Assembly: GCA_900548485.1 (NCBI GenBank)
Contig: URKL01000011.1
Location: forward strand, 1 to 15,569
Origin: an uncultured Succinatimonas sp.
GTDB lineage: Bacteria; Pseudomonadota; Gammaproteobacteria; Enterobacterales; Succinivibrionaceae
Length of the DNA: 15,569 bases
Direction: 5' to 3'
Under the pieces are notes generated by a model. The model was not told the origin of the DNA. It ran no database searches and saw only the letters and a list, made by a program, of their open reading frames with translations. A program made the translations under genes and the position numbers. Position 1 is the stretch's first letter. Each line of letters begins with the position of its first letter. Of the stretch, positions 8,861-15,569 are shown in pieces.

Positions 8861-9229
8861 ATGAGCAAAAAGGAAAATAGTTTAACTCTTTCAGAAGATA
8901 CTTTAGGCCAGATTAAGGAACAGATGTTACCTGTAGATGATACAGAAGTAATGGCTGAATTTTTTAAAGCTCTATCGGATCCTACTCGTCTGAGCATAGT
9001 TAATGCTTTGCAAATTCATGAATGGTTATGTGTTTCAGATTTAGTGGAGCTTTTGGGTATGAGCAAATCTGCATTATCTCATCAGCTATGTTATATGCGT
9101 TTAAATAAATTAGTAAGAGTTAAGCGCGATGGCAGACATGTATTTTATGCTTTAGATGACGATCATGTAGATCAGGTTTTTGCTTTAGCCCTATCTCATG
9201 TTAATGAAGGTTATAATAAAAATGAATAA
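8861..9229 (+). CDS. ArsR/SmtB-family zinc-type repressor
   Basis: A 122-residue winged-helix metalloregulator. EFFKALSDPTRLSIVNAL (33-50) is the family signature, MSKSALSHQLCYMR (67-80) the recognition helix, and RVKRDGRHVFYAL the wing. The C-terminal helix carries Asp100-x-His102-x10-His113-x2-Glu116, exactly the alpha-5 zinc site spacing of SmtB/CzrA-type sensors. The alpha-3 ELCVC site of ArsR/CadC proteins is reduced to LCVS (Cys57, Ser59). It should therefore sense Zn(II) or Co(II), leaving DNA when metal is bound. I chose ATG 8861, with AGG seven bases upstream, over an in-frame TTG at 8855. It overlaps the following desulfurase by 8 bases; no metal efflux pump is nearby, which is unusual for this family. 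Confidence 0.88.
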   Translation: MSKKENSLTLSEDTLGQIKEQMLPVDDTEVMAEFFKALSDPTRLSIVNALQIHEWLCVSDLVELLGMSKSALSHQLCYMRLNKLVRVKRDGRHVFYALDDDHVDQVFALALSHVNEGYNKNE

Positions 9230-10385
9230 ACCAATTTATTTAGATTATGCTGCCGCTACGCCAACAGATCCTCGGGTTATTGATGTAATGGTTAAATGCC
9301 TGACTAAGGATGGTTGTTTTGCTAACCCTCATGCAAAAGATCATGTTTATGGTTGGGAAGCTTGTGAGATTATGGAGAATGCTCGATCTCAGGTTGCTGA
9401 ACTTGTGGGGTGTTCACCTTTGGAGATTACTTTTACTTCTGGGGCAACTGAGAGTAATAATTTAGCTATTTTTGGCCTAGCTAAATATTTAGCATCTCAA
9501 GGAGATAAACGGCGGCATATTATTACTACTAAGATTGAGCATAAAGCAGTTTTAGAGGCCTGTGAGCAATTAGAACACCAAGGATATAAGGTTACTTATT
9601 TAACGCCACATCAAGATGGCAGAGTCGATGAAGAGCTTTTAGAAAGTGTTTTAGATGAGGAAACTTTTTTAGTATCAATTGCTCAGGCAAATAGCGTCTT
9701 AGGCTCTGTAAATGATATAAAAAAGCTCTCAAGCCTTACAAGAGCTAAAGGTGCGTATTTTCATACCGATACTGCTCAAAGTGCAGGTTATATCGAGACT
9801 GATTTTGCTCATAGTGATGTAAGTTTAGCAACCCTAACCTCTGAGAAGGTTTGTGGCCCTAAGGGGGTAGGGGCTCTATATATCAAGAGAAGTCAAAATC
9901 TAAAACTTTATGCGCAAATTTTTGGTGGCGGACAAGAAAAAGGTTTAAGAGGTGGAACGGTAGCTACCCATCAAGTTGCTGGTATGGGAAAAGCCTTTGA
10001 GATCTTAAAACACGAGGGCTCTCAGGATAAAGAACGCCTTGAAGATTTTAGAGAATATTTGATAAGTCGTTTAAAAGCTATTAAAGGAATTATTATAAAT
10101 GGTAGCCCTAGTATGCATGTACCGGGGATCTTATCTGTAAGCTTTAACCATGTTGATGGTAGAGTTTTATTACCAACTTTAAATGGAATAGCTGTTTCAA
10201 CAGGATCAGCTTGTGCCTCTGCTGATTTAAAACCCTCATATATATTGACTGCGATTGGTCTTAGTGACGAGCAAGCTCGAGCTTCTTTGCGAATTTCTTT
10301 TGGTAGATTTACAACAAAAGAAGAGATTCAAATGGCTGCAGATGAGATTTGTCTTAAAGTTCCTAAACTTATAAAAGAAGATTAA
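9222..10385 (+). CDS. IscS-like cysteine desulfurase, divergent
   Basis: A 387-residue class V PLP aminotransferase-fold enzyme. The family removes sulfur from cysteine as a persulfide for Fe-S clusters, thiolated tRNA and cofactors. PIYLDYAAATPTDPRV, FTSGATES, EHKAV (His107), HTDTAQS (Asp183, Gln186), the PLP lysine Lys209 and the catalytic Cys331 in STGSACAS are all present, and FGRFTTKEEI closes the fold as in IscS. Two cofactor-pocket positions differ: the usual His before the PLP lysine is Glu208 (TSEK), and the NNEIG segment reads NSVLG (157-161). It stops about 17 residues short of E. coli IscS, lacking the tail that contacts IscU. ATG 9222 gives the family's usual N-terminus; ATGs at 9198 and 9204 would add a few residues. 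The symbol is withheld because the paralogue status is unclear. Confidence 0.87.
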   Translation: MNKPIYLDYAAATPTDPRVIDVMVKCLTKDGCFANPHAKDHVYGWEACEIMENARSQVAELVGCSPLEITFTSGATESNNLAIFGLAKYLASQGDKRRHIITTKIEHKAVLEACEQLEHQGYKVTYLTPHQDGRVDEELLESVLDEETFLVSIAQANSVLGSVNDIKKLSSLTRAKGAYFHTDTAQSAGYIETDFAHSDVSLATLTSEKVCGPKGVGALYIKRSQNLKLYAQIFGGGQEKGLRGGTVATHQVAGMGKAFEILKHEGSQDKERLEDFREYLISRLKAIKGIIINGSPSMHVPGILSVSFNHVDGRVLLPTLNGIAVSTGSACASADLKPSYILTAIGLSDEQARASLRISFGRFTTKEEIQMAADEICLKVPKLIKED

Positions 10386-10386
10386 G

Positions 10387-11697
10387 ATGATTAAATTTTT
10401 AGATAAAGACTGTTCAAAACAAGCTCTTATCATTGAGCTATGTGAAACTAAACCAAAGGATCCTTTTAGAGCTGATGCAAAATTTGCTCCATGTGATGGT
10501 GGTTATGTCCTGTTTATTGACAATAACAGTATAAATCCTTATGCACAAGCGGGACGCTTATGCGCTTCTTTAGGATTAAAAACTTTTAAGCTTAAAGCAG
10601 ATCTAAATTTAGAGGGATATTATCAATTTGCCTTGGGATTAGACGATCTTGTAAATGAAATTGAACTTATTTTGCCAATAAATGCAGATGAGATAGCTAA
10701 AATCAGTGAAATTTACAACATTGTTTATAGTTGTAGAAAGCTTGCTGATACCTCAAATGCGGAAATCTATCCAGAGCTTTTAGTTAATAATTGTTATGAA
10801 TTGATTAAAAAACAGGCAAAAAAAGGCTCTCTTAGTTTAAAGCTTATCAATAGAGATAGTCCTGATTTTGAAAAATTAAGCGGTTTAAAAGCAGTAGGAT
10901 CAGGAAGTGTTCACAGCCCTGTATTAGGCATTATTGACTATATACCAGAGTCTTTAGATGAGAATAGTCCTGTAGATGTAGCTTTAGTCGGTAAGGGTAT
11001 CACCTTTGATTCAGGTGGTTATGATTTAAAGGGCGCTAAATTTATGGATACAATGCGTACAGATAAAACTGGAGCTGTAAATTTAGCAGGTGCTTTAGCT
11101 TTAGCCATTTATCTTGGAGTATCTAAACATATACGCTTGTATTTATGTTGTTCACAAAACTTAGTTTCAGCTACCTCTATGGTCCCTGGAGATATTATTA
11201 AATATCAAAATGGTATTAGTGTTGAAGTGGGTAATACCGATGCTGAAGGGCGTTTAGTATTAGCTGATGGCTTAATTGAAGCCTCAAAAAGTGGTGCTTT
11301 AAGTATTATTTCGGAGGCTACTTTAACTGGGGCTGCAAAGATTGCTTTAGGTCGTGATATGTGTGCGGTAGTAGCGCGTAATAATCAAGTACCAAAAAGT
11401 TTCTTTGATGCCTTTGCTGACACTTTAGAACTAGTTTGGCAATTACCTTTATTTAATTTTCATGATCGCTATATAACCTCTAATCGAGCTCAATGGTTAA
11501 ATACCTCTCATGGAGAGGGAGCTCCTGGAGTTTCTACAGCAGCTACTTTTTTAGAAAAATTTGTCAGCAAAGACTCTGTATGGATGCATATTGACTTAAG
11601 CTCAGCCTATCTTCCAGGAGGTTCTCCTTTTTTAAGTGCCGGACCTACAGGTGCAACAATTCGAGCCTTAGCAACTTATTTGTCTAAACAGGCATAA
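10387..11697 (+). CDS. pepB: M17 leucyl aminopeptidase, peptidase B type
   Basis: A 436-residue cytosolic metallo-aminopeptidase that removes N-terminal residues from peptides as a hexamer with two metal ions per subunit. The catalytic domain contains GKGITFDSGGYDLK with metal ligands Lys203 and Asp208 and catalytic Lys215. Asp226 (MRTD) follows, then NTDAEGRLVLADGLI with Asp285, Glu287 and the catalytic Arg289. YLCCSQNLVS and WMHIDLSSAY are closer to E. coli PepB (427 aa) than to PepA, and the length fits. The start is one base after the desulfurase stop, with AGAAGA just upstream, so the two are translationally coupled. In E. coli pepB also closes the isc operon. Confidence 0.92.
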   Translation: MIKFLDKDCSKQALIIELCETKPKDPFRADAKFAPCDGGYVLFIDNNSINPYAQAGRLCASLGLKTFKLKADLNLEGYYQFALGLDDLVNEIELILPINADEIAKISEIYNIVYSCRKLADTSNAEIYPELLVNNCYELIKKQAKKGSLSLKLINRDSPDFEKLSGLKAVGSGSVHSPVLGIIDYIPESLDENSPVDVALVGKGITFDSGGYDLKGAKFMDTMRTDKTGAVNLAGALALAIYLGVSKHIRLYLCCSQNLVSATSMVPGDIIKYQNGISVEVGNTDAEGRLVLADGLIEASKSGALSIISEATLTGAAKIALGRDMCAVVARNNQVPKSFFDAFADTLELVWQLPLFNFHDRYITSNRAQWLNTSHGEGAPGVSTAATFLEKFVSKDSVWMHIDLSSAYLPGGSPFLSAGPTGATIRALATYLSKQA

Positions 11698-11717
11698 TTG
11701 TCTAAATCTTAATTAAA

Positions 11718-11752
11718 GCTAGCTTTAAGTTATTTGTAGCTTAAAGCTTAGC
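11718..11752 (+). promoter_or_regulatory. Hairpin abutting the cobB ribosome-binding site
   Basis: AGCTTTAAG (11721-11729) pairs perfectly with CTTAAAGCT (11740-11748). Beyond a one-base bulge (T11749), GCT (11718-11720) pairs with AGC (11750-11752). The cobB AAGGA begins at the next base, 11753. There is no T tract, so it is a poor terminator; a translational control or processing role is more likely. An overlapping palindrome AAAGCTAGCTTT (11715-11726) offers a competing fold. Confidence 0.4.
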
Positions 11753-11764
11753 AAGGAAAAAATT

Positions 11765-12481
11765 ATGTATAAAAATATCGTGGTACTGACTGGCGCAGGA
11801 ATTTCCGCTGAATCAGGAATTCCTGTCTTTCGTTCAGAGACTGGACTTTGGGAACAAGAGAAAGTTGAGGATGTATGTACTGTAGAAGCTTTGGCTAAAG
11901 ATAGTCTAAAGGTACATAATTTTTATAATAGATTAAGACGTAATTTAGTAGATAAACTACCAAATGCAGCTCATTTTGCTTTAACCAAATTACAACAACA
12001 ATGGCCACAAAAGTTTTCAGGAGAGGTGACCATTGTTACGCAAAATATTGATGATTTGCATGAAAAAGCATCAAGCCAGAATGTTATTCATATGCATGGT
12101 AATCTAAAAAGTATTTGGTGTACGCATTGTCAGCGTCATTATTTCTTTGACAAAGATTCCTCCCCTATAGACAAATGTGAATTTTGCCATCAATCTTCGC
12201 TTCGACCAGATATAGTTTTTTTCGGTGAAATGCCATATTTTATGGATGAAATTTACACTAAATTACAAAAAAGCTCGTTATTTATTGCAATTGGGACTTC
12301 TGGGGTGGTTTATCCAGCTGCAGGTTTTTGTCAATTTGCAAGATCGGTTGGGGCGCGTTGTGTAGAGATAAATCTTAAAAAAAGCGCAGTAGCCTCAGAT
12401 TTTACTGATGGTATTTATGGGATAGCTTCGAAAACGGTACCTCTTTTAGTGGATAAACTTTTAGATACTGGTAGTTTTTAA
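11765..12481 (+). CDS. cobB: CobB-type NAD-dependent protein deacylase (sirtuin)
   Basis: A 238-residue cytosolic sirtuin that removes acyl groups from protein lysines using NAD+. TGAGISAESGIPVFR (9-23) and TQNIDDLH (92-99) bind NAD, and His111 in IHMHG is the catalytic base. A zinc ribbon has Cys119-x2-Cys122 and Cys138-x2-Cys141. IAIGTSGVVYPAAGF and VEINL complete the Rossmann fold. It resembles E. coli CobB throughout. One difference: the class III Tyr-x-x-Arg acyl-pocket motif (E. coli FYNARR) reads FYNRLR, so Tyr54 is kept but the +3 position is Leu57. A good AAGGA ribosome-binding site precedes ATG 11765. It is not obviously co-transcribed with pepB (67-base gap containing a hairpin). 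Confidence 0.93.
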   Translation: MYKNIVVLTGAGISAESGIPVFRSETGLWEQEKVEDVCTVEALAKDSLKVHNFYNRLRRNLVDKLPNAAHFALTKLQQQWPQKFSGEVTIVTQNIDDLHEKASSQNVIHMHGNLKSIWCTHCQRHYFFDKDSSPIDKCEFCHQSSLRPDIVFFGEMPYFMDEIYTKLQKSSLFIAIGTSGVVYPAAGFCQFARSVGARCVEINLKKSAVASDFTDGIYGIASKTVPLLVDKLLDTGSF

Positions 12482-12584
12482 TTTTCAAAAAGTTCTCTTC
12501 CTTATGTGAAAGGCATTTATATATAACTTGCGCTTAAGACTTAGGATGAGCATATAAGCTTTTATATCGGTAAGCGTACATTCT

Positions 12585-12593
12585 TGTTATAAT
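12585..12593 (+). promoter_or_regulatory. Extended -10 promoter for rlmN-rodZ
   Basis: TGT followed by a perfect consensus TATAAT (12588-12593) gives an extended -10 element about 40 bases before the rlmN start, in a 153-base gap. The expected -35 position (near 12565-12570, TATCGG) is poor, which is usual for extended -10 promoters. An AT-rich 6-bp dyad, ATATAA/TTATAT (12552-12567), overlaps that position and might bind a regulator. The transcript would start near 12600. Confidence 0.6.
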
Positions 12594-12634
12594 ATAAGAT
12601 TGCAGTTATTTTATCTTAATGCAGGAATTTCCTT

Positions 12635-13729
12635 ATGACCGCTAAATTAAATTTACTTGATCTTTCTCCTCAGGATATGGCGGATTTTTGTGTGTCATTA
12701 GGAGAAAAGCCCTTTAGAGCACAACAGCTTTTAAAGTGGATATATCAATATGGTGTTACCGATTTTGCCTTAATGACTAATATTAAGCGCGAATTACGTG
12801 AGCATTTAGCTGAAATTGCAGAGATTTCAGCTCCAGAAATTGTTTCTGAACAAAAATCTTCAGATGGTACTACTAAGTGGGCTTTAGATATTGGTGACGG
12901 TCAGTTAGTTGAGACTGTACTGATTCCAGAGGATGATCGTAATACTTTGTGTATTTCAACACAGGTAGGCTGTCCGGTTAAATGTGCCTTTTGTCGTACG
13001 GGAGCTTCAGGCTTTAATCGTAATTTAAAGGTTCATGAAATCATAGGTCAAGTTTTCAGAGCCGCAACCCGTGTAGGCTTTAGCGAAAATAATGAGCAAA
13101 AGCCGATTTCAAATGTTGTGATGATGGGTATGGGTGAGCCTTTATTAAATTTGAATGCTGTGCTTAAAACTACCGAGATTTTACTTTCTGATTATGCTTT
13201 TGCACTCTCAAAGCGTCGCGTTACTATTTCAACTTCAGGCGTAGCTCCGGTTATCAATAAGATCTCAGGCGAGGTAGATGTTGCTTTAGCTTTATCATTG
13301 CATGCGCCAAATGATGAATTGCGTGATATTTTAGTACCTTTAAATAAAAAATATCCAATCGCTGAAGTTTTATCTTCGGTGCGTAATTATTTAGATAAAT
13401 CTAATGCTAATTGTGGAAGAGTAACCATAGAGTATGTTCTTTTAGATGGCATCAATGACTCTCCTAAACATGCCTTAGAGTTATGCAAGCTTTTAGCTCA
13501 TACTCCTTGTAAGATCAATCTTATTCCATTTAATCCGCATGAGGCCTCAGAATATAGAAGACCAAGTCTTAAAGCTATTGAACGTTTTCAGCAGATTTTA
13601 ATTGAAAAAGGTTTCACGGTATTGAAACGTTCTACCCGTGGTGATGATATCGCTGCAGCTTGTGGACAATTAGCAGGACAAGTTAAGGATCGTCTCTTAA
13701 AGGAAAAGATCCCCTCTAAGAGCAATTAA
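12635..13729 (+). CDS. rlmN: Dual-specificity RNA methyltransferase RlmN
   Basis: A 364-residue radical-SAM enzyme that methylates C2 of A2503 in 23S rRNA and of A37 in a set of tRNAs. The N-terminal accessory domain ([13 protein letters not shown], 25-37) contacts RNA. The iron-sulfur site is Cys113-x3-Cys117-x2-Cys120 in [11 protein letters not shown]. Cys106 (TLCIST) and Cys343 (AACGQLAG) are the pair needed for resolution and methyl carriage. [26 protein letters not shown] and KINLIPFNP are the SAM and core motifs. ATG 12635 follows GCAGGA (12621-12626). rodZ starts 13 bases after the stop, as in E. coli where rlmN precedes rodZ. Confidence 0.96.
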   Translation: MTAKLNLLDLSPQDMADFCVSLGEKPFRAQQLLKWIYQYGVTDFALMTNIKRELREHLAEIAEISAPEIVSEQKSSDGTTKWALDIGDGQLVETVLIPEDDRNTLCISTQVGCPVKCAFCRTGASGFNRNLKVHEIIGQVFRAATRVGFSENNEQKPISNVVMMGMGEPLLNLNAVLKTTEILLSDYAFALSKRRVTISTSGVAPVINKISGEVDVALALSLHAPNDELRDILVPLNKKYPIAEVLSSVRNYLDKSNANCGRVTIEYVLLDGINDSPKHALELCKLLAHTPCKINLIPFNPHEASEYRRPSLKAIERFQQILIEKGFTVLKRSTRGDDIAAACGQLAGQVKDRLLKEKIPSKSN

Positions 13730-13742
13730 ATAGAGTTGTTTT

Positions 13743-15569
13743 ATGAGTGATTTAAAAAAAGGCGTAGAAGATCAGATTTTATCTAAAGGTGATCGAGAAG
13801 ATTTACGGTCTTTTTTAAGAAATAATCCTTTAGATAATTTAAAAGCTCAAGAGCTAGAAGCCAAAGGTGAAAACTTAAAAAGAACAGAGTTTTTTCTACA
13901 TCAAGGTGAGACAGAATCTATGCATATGGAAAAAACAGATAAAGAGGAATCTTTTTCTGATAATTTAGCTTTTGCCACTAAGATCCCTCAGGCTTTAAGA
14001 GCAAATAAAGGAGCTGAATCTCAAGTAAAGTTTCCTAAGCCTTTAATAGGACAAGAGGCAAAAGATAACTTTACTATTCCTTCGAAAGATGAATTTATTG
14101 AGAAAAATCAGCAATCAAAACATAAAGAACCCTTATTTGATATGCATATAGATTCACTTAAGTTTTCCAAACCTCTAAATAATACGGAAAATGCTTTAGA
14201 GCAGGCTCAAGATAAATTAAAAAATTCTCAAGAGCATTTACAAAAGACTTTAAGTGAGCTTAAAAATAAAATGGCAAATTCAGAATCATTAAATCAAGAA
14301 AAAACTTCTGATTCTTTAAGCTCTTCTTATGAAAATAAAGAGAATAAATTAAGATTAGAGGATCCTTTTTCACAAGATGAATTAGTTACTGATGCCGATA
14401 AAGTGCCGGTAATGCCAACTTTAAGAGACGAAGAAGTGCCGAATCGTCCAGGTGCAATCTTAATGCATGCACGTGAACTTTTAGGTCTAAGCATAAGGGA
14501 AGTTGCGGAAAAGTTACAGCTAAGAGTAAATACTGTAAATGATATTGAACATGATCGTTTAAATCAGTCTACAGCTGTTTCTTTTGTTTCAGTATACATT
14601 GGCAATTATGCTCGTTTGGTAAATATCGATCCGCAAACTTTAATCGATCTTTATCTACAAAATGTCGAAGAAAATTCTCAAAAAAATATACAAAAGCAGA
14701 AAGTTCCACATCGTTTAGGGATAAAACGCTCTTTTATATATACAGTAATGGGAGTTGTAGTTCTTGTCGCTATCTCAGGCGGTATTTATAAGTTTTTAAC
14801 TATAGATAAAGCATCAGAAAACTCTTCAGGAGATCTTTTACTAGCGGCTAATAGTTCAAAAGCTCCGGCTGTAAGTGGTAGTTTACCTTTAGACGTATCT
14901 TCTCAAAATAATGCTCAAAGTGTACAGGAAGAAAGTGTCAAAAGAGTTGACCCTAATACCCAAATGGCATTAGCTCAAGCACAAGCTTTAGAGCAAAATG
15001 AAGATACTTTTGCGCATAATTCTCAAAGTATAGAAGAGATAATTCCAAGGGGTGATGAGCCGTTGACTATTCCTGGTGTTGAAATTGACAGTGGTAATCA
15101 ATTTGCATCACAAAAGAATTTAAATTCCGGTGCCCCTGACTTTGCTTCCATGAAGCAGGAGTCTTTAAATAAGACACAGAATGCTAATAATTCAAATGTA
15201 GATCAATTTTCAAATAGTGCTAGAGAGACTGAGGATAAAAAACTTTCTGTTAAAGCTGAAATCAAAGCTCCTAAGCAAGAATCTCAAGAGGTAAAGGTTG
15301 AAGCTAAAGAAGAGAAGGTAGAAGTCAGGCTTAGTAATAAATTAAAGGATATTTCTTCAAAAGCTTCACTTTCAGGTCGCGAAGGTTTAGCTTCGATGAA
15401 TAATGCCCAAATTTCAGTTAAAGGTGATGTTGCTTTAAAAGTGACTGATAGTCGAGGTCATGTTTTAAAACAAGGAAATTTTAAAGCCGGAGATAAGATT
15501 AGTATTAGCGGTATTCCCCCTTTAGAAATTCAGGTGTCTGATTCTGCAAAGATTAATATAAGATATATG
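13743..15569 (+). CDS. rodZ: Cytoskeletal protein RodZ, 3' end beyond the window
   Basis: An open frame of 609 codons to the window edge. RodZ is a single-span inner-membrane protein that ties MreB filaments to the elongation machinery and so sets rod shape. The order is: a charged, low-complexity N-terminal region (residues 1 to about 230) with a probable coiled coil near 150-188; a helix-turn-helix (about 236-305, PGAILMHARELLGLSIREVA); a basic juxtamembrane stretch; one membrane helix (331-349, VMGVVVLVAISGG); a long Gln/Ser/Lys-rich periplasmic linker; and the start of the C-terminal RodZ domain (VKGDVALKVTDSRGHVLKQG, then GIPPLEIQVS). E. coli RodZ has its helix-turn-helix at the N-terminus, so the first 230 residues are extra. 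The start at 13743 has only a weak AGAG upstream; no internal start with a good ribosome-binding site was found before the helix-turn-helix. Confidence 0.88.
   Translation, partial: MSDLKKGVEDQILSKGDREDLRSFLRNNPLDNLKAQELEAKGENLKRTEFFLHQGETESMHMEKTDKEESFSDNLAFATKIPQALRANKGAESQVKFPKPLIGQEAKDNFTIPSKDEFIEKNQQSKHKEPLFDMHIDSLKFSKPLNNTENALEQAQDKLKNSQEHLQKTLSELKNKMANSESLNQEKTSDSLSSSYENKENKLRLEDPFSQDELVTDADKVPVMPTLRDEEVPNRPGAILMHARELLGLSIREVAEKLQLRVNTVNDIEHDRLNQSTAVSFVSVYIGNYARLVNIDPQTLIDLYLQNVEENSQKNIQKQKVPHRLGIKRSFIYTVMGVVVLVAISGGIYKFLTIDKASENSSGDLLLAANSSKAPAVSGSLPLDVSSQNNAQSVQEESVKRVDPNTQMALAQAQALEQNEDTFAHNSQSIEEIIPRGDEPLTIPGVEIDSGNQFASQKNLNSGAPDFASMKQESLNKTQNANNSNVDQFSNSARETEDKKLSVKAEIKAPKQESQEVKVEAKEEKVEVRLSNKLKDISSKASLSGREGLASMNNAQISVKGDVALKVTDSRGHVLKQGNFKAGDKISISGIPPLEIQVSDSAKINIRYM

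Noticed and set aside
14190..14300. The coiled-coil region before the RodZ helix-turn-helix as a separate gene.
   Set aside because: No stop codon or good internal start separates it from the RodZ frame, so it is treated as part of RodZ.

Overview
The window is low-GC bacterial DNA, densely coding on the + strand throughout. Recognisable proteins are close to those of enteric Gammaproteobacteria: Tgt keeps the E. coli residue numbering at every catalytic position, and SecD/SecF, NlpI, PepB, CobB and RlmN read as E. coli-type. The AT-rich composition and heavy TTA leucine use do not fit Enterobacterales. My best guess is a low-GC gammaproteobacterium of the Succinivibrionaceae/Aeromonadales kind. 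That placement is inference, not a search result.

Layout. (1) 78-2051: a polytopic membrane enzyme of the LTA synthase/MdoB sulfatase-fold family. (2) 2052-3246: about 1.2 kb without an intact gene. It holds a decayed IS200/IS605-type element, with a TnpB zinc-ribbon tail (2741-2974) and a well preserved right-end hairpin region ending in TCAA at 3041 that looks like an omega-RNA scaffold. (3) 3247-8739: tgt-yajC-secD-secF-nlpI. This is the classical queuosine/Sec auxiliary cluster without queA upstream, extended by an NlpI-type TPR lipoprotein and closed by a clear terminator (8749-8774). (4) 8861-11697: three tightly packed genes, namely an ArsR/SmtB-type zinc sensor, an IscS-like cysteine desulfurase (8-bp overlap) and a PepB-type M17 aminopeptidase (1-nt gap). 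(5) 11765-12481: a CobB-type sirtuin. (6) 12635-end: rlmN, then rodZ, which runs off the right edge and carries about 230 extra residues before its helix-turn-helix.

How it fits together. Tgt makes queuosine-modified tRNA. YajC-SecD-SecF assist the SecYEG translocon, and NlpI is itself an exported lipoprotein that in E. coli acts as an adaptor for envelope proteases and peptidoglycan enzymes. RlmN methylates 23S rRNA and tRNA, and RodZ links MreB to the wall-elongation machinery.

The most unusual part is 8861-11697. In E. coli the same strand order is iscR-iscS-iscU-iscA-hscB-hscA-fdx-iscX-pepB, followed further on by rlmN-rodZ. Here iscS, pepB, rlmN and rodZ remain in that order and orientation. 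However, iscUA-hscBA-fdx-iscX are absent, an SmtB-type zinc sensor sits where iscR would be, and the desulfurase lacks the IscU-contacting C-terminal tail and has altered cofactor-pocket residues. It reads as a collapsed and possibly repurposed isc locus.
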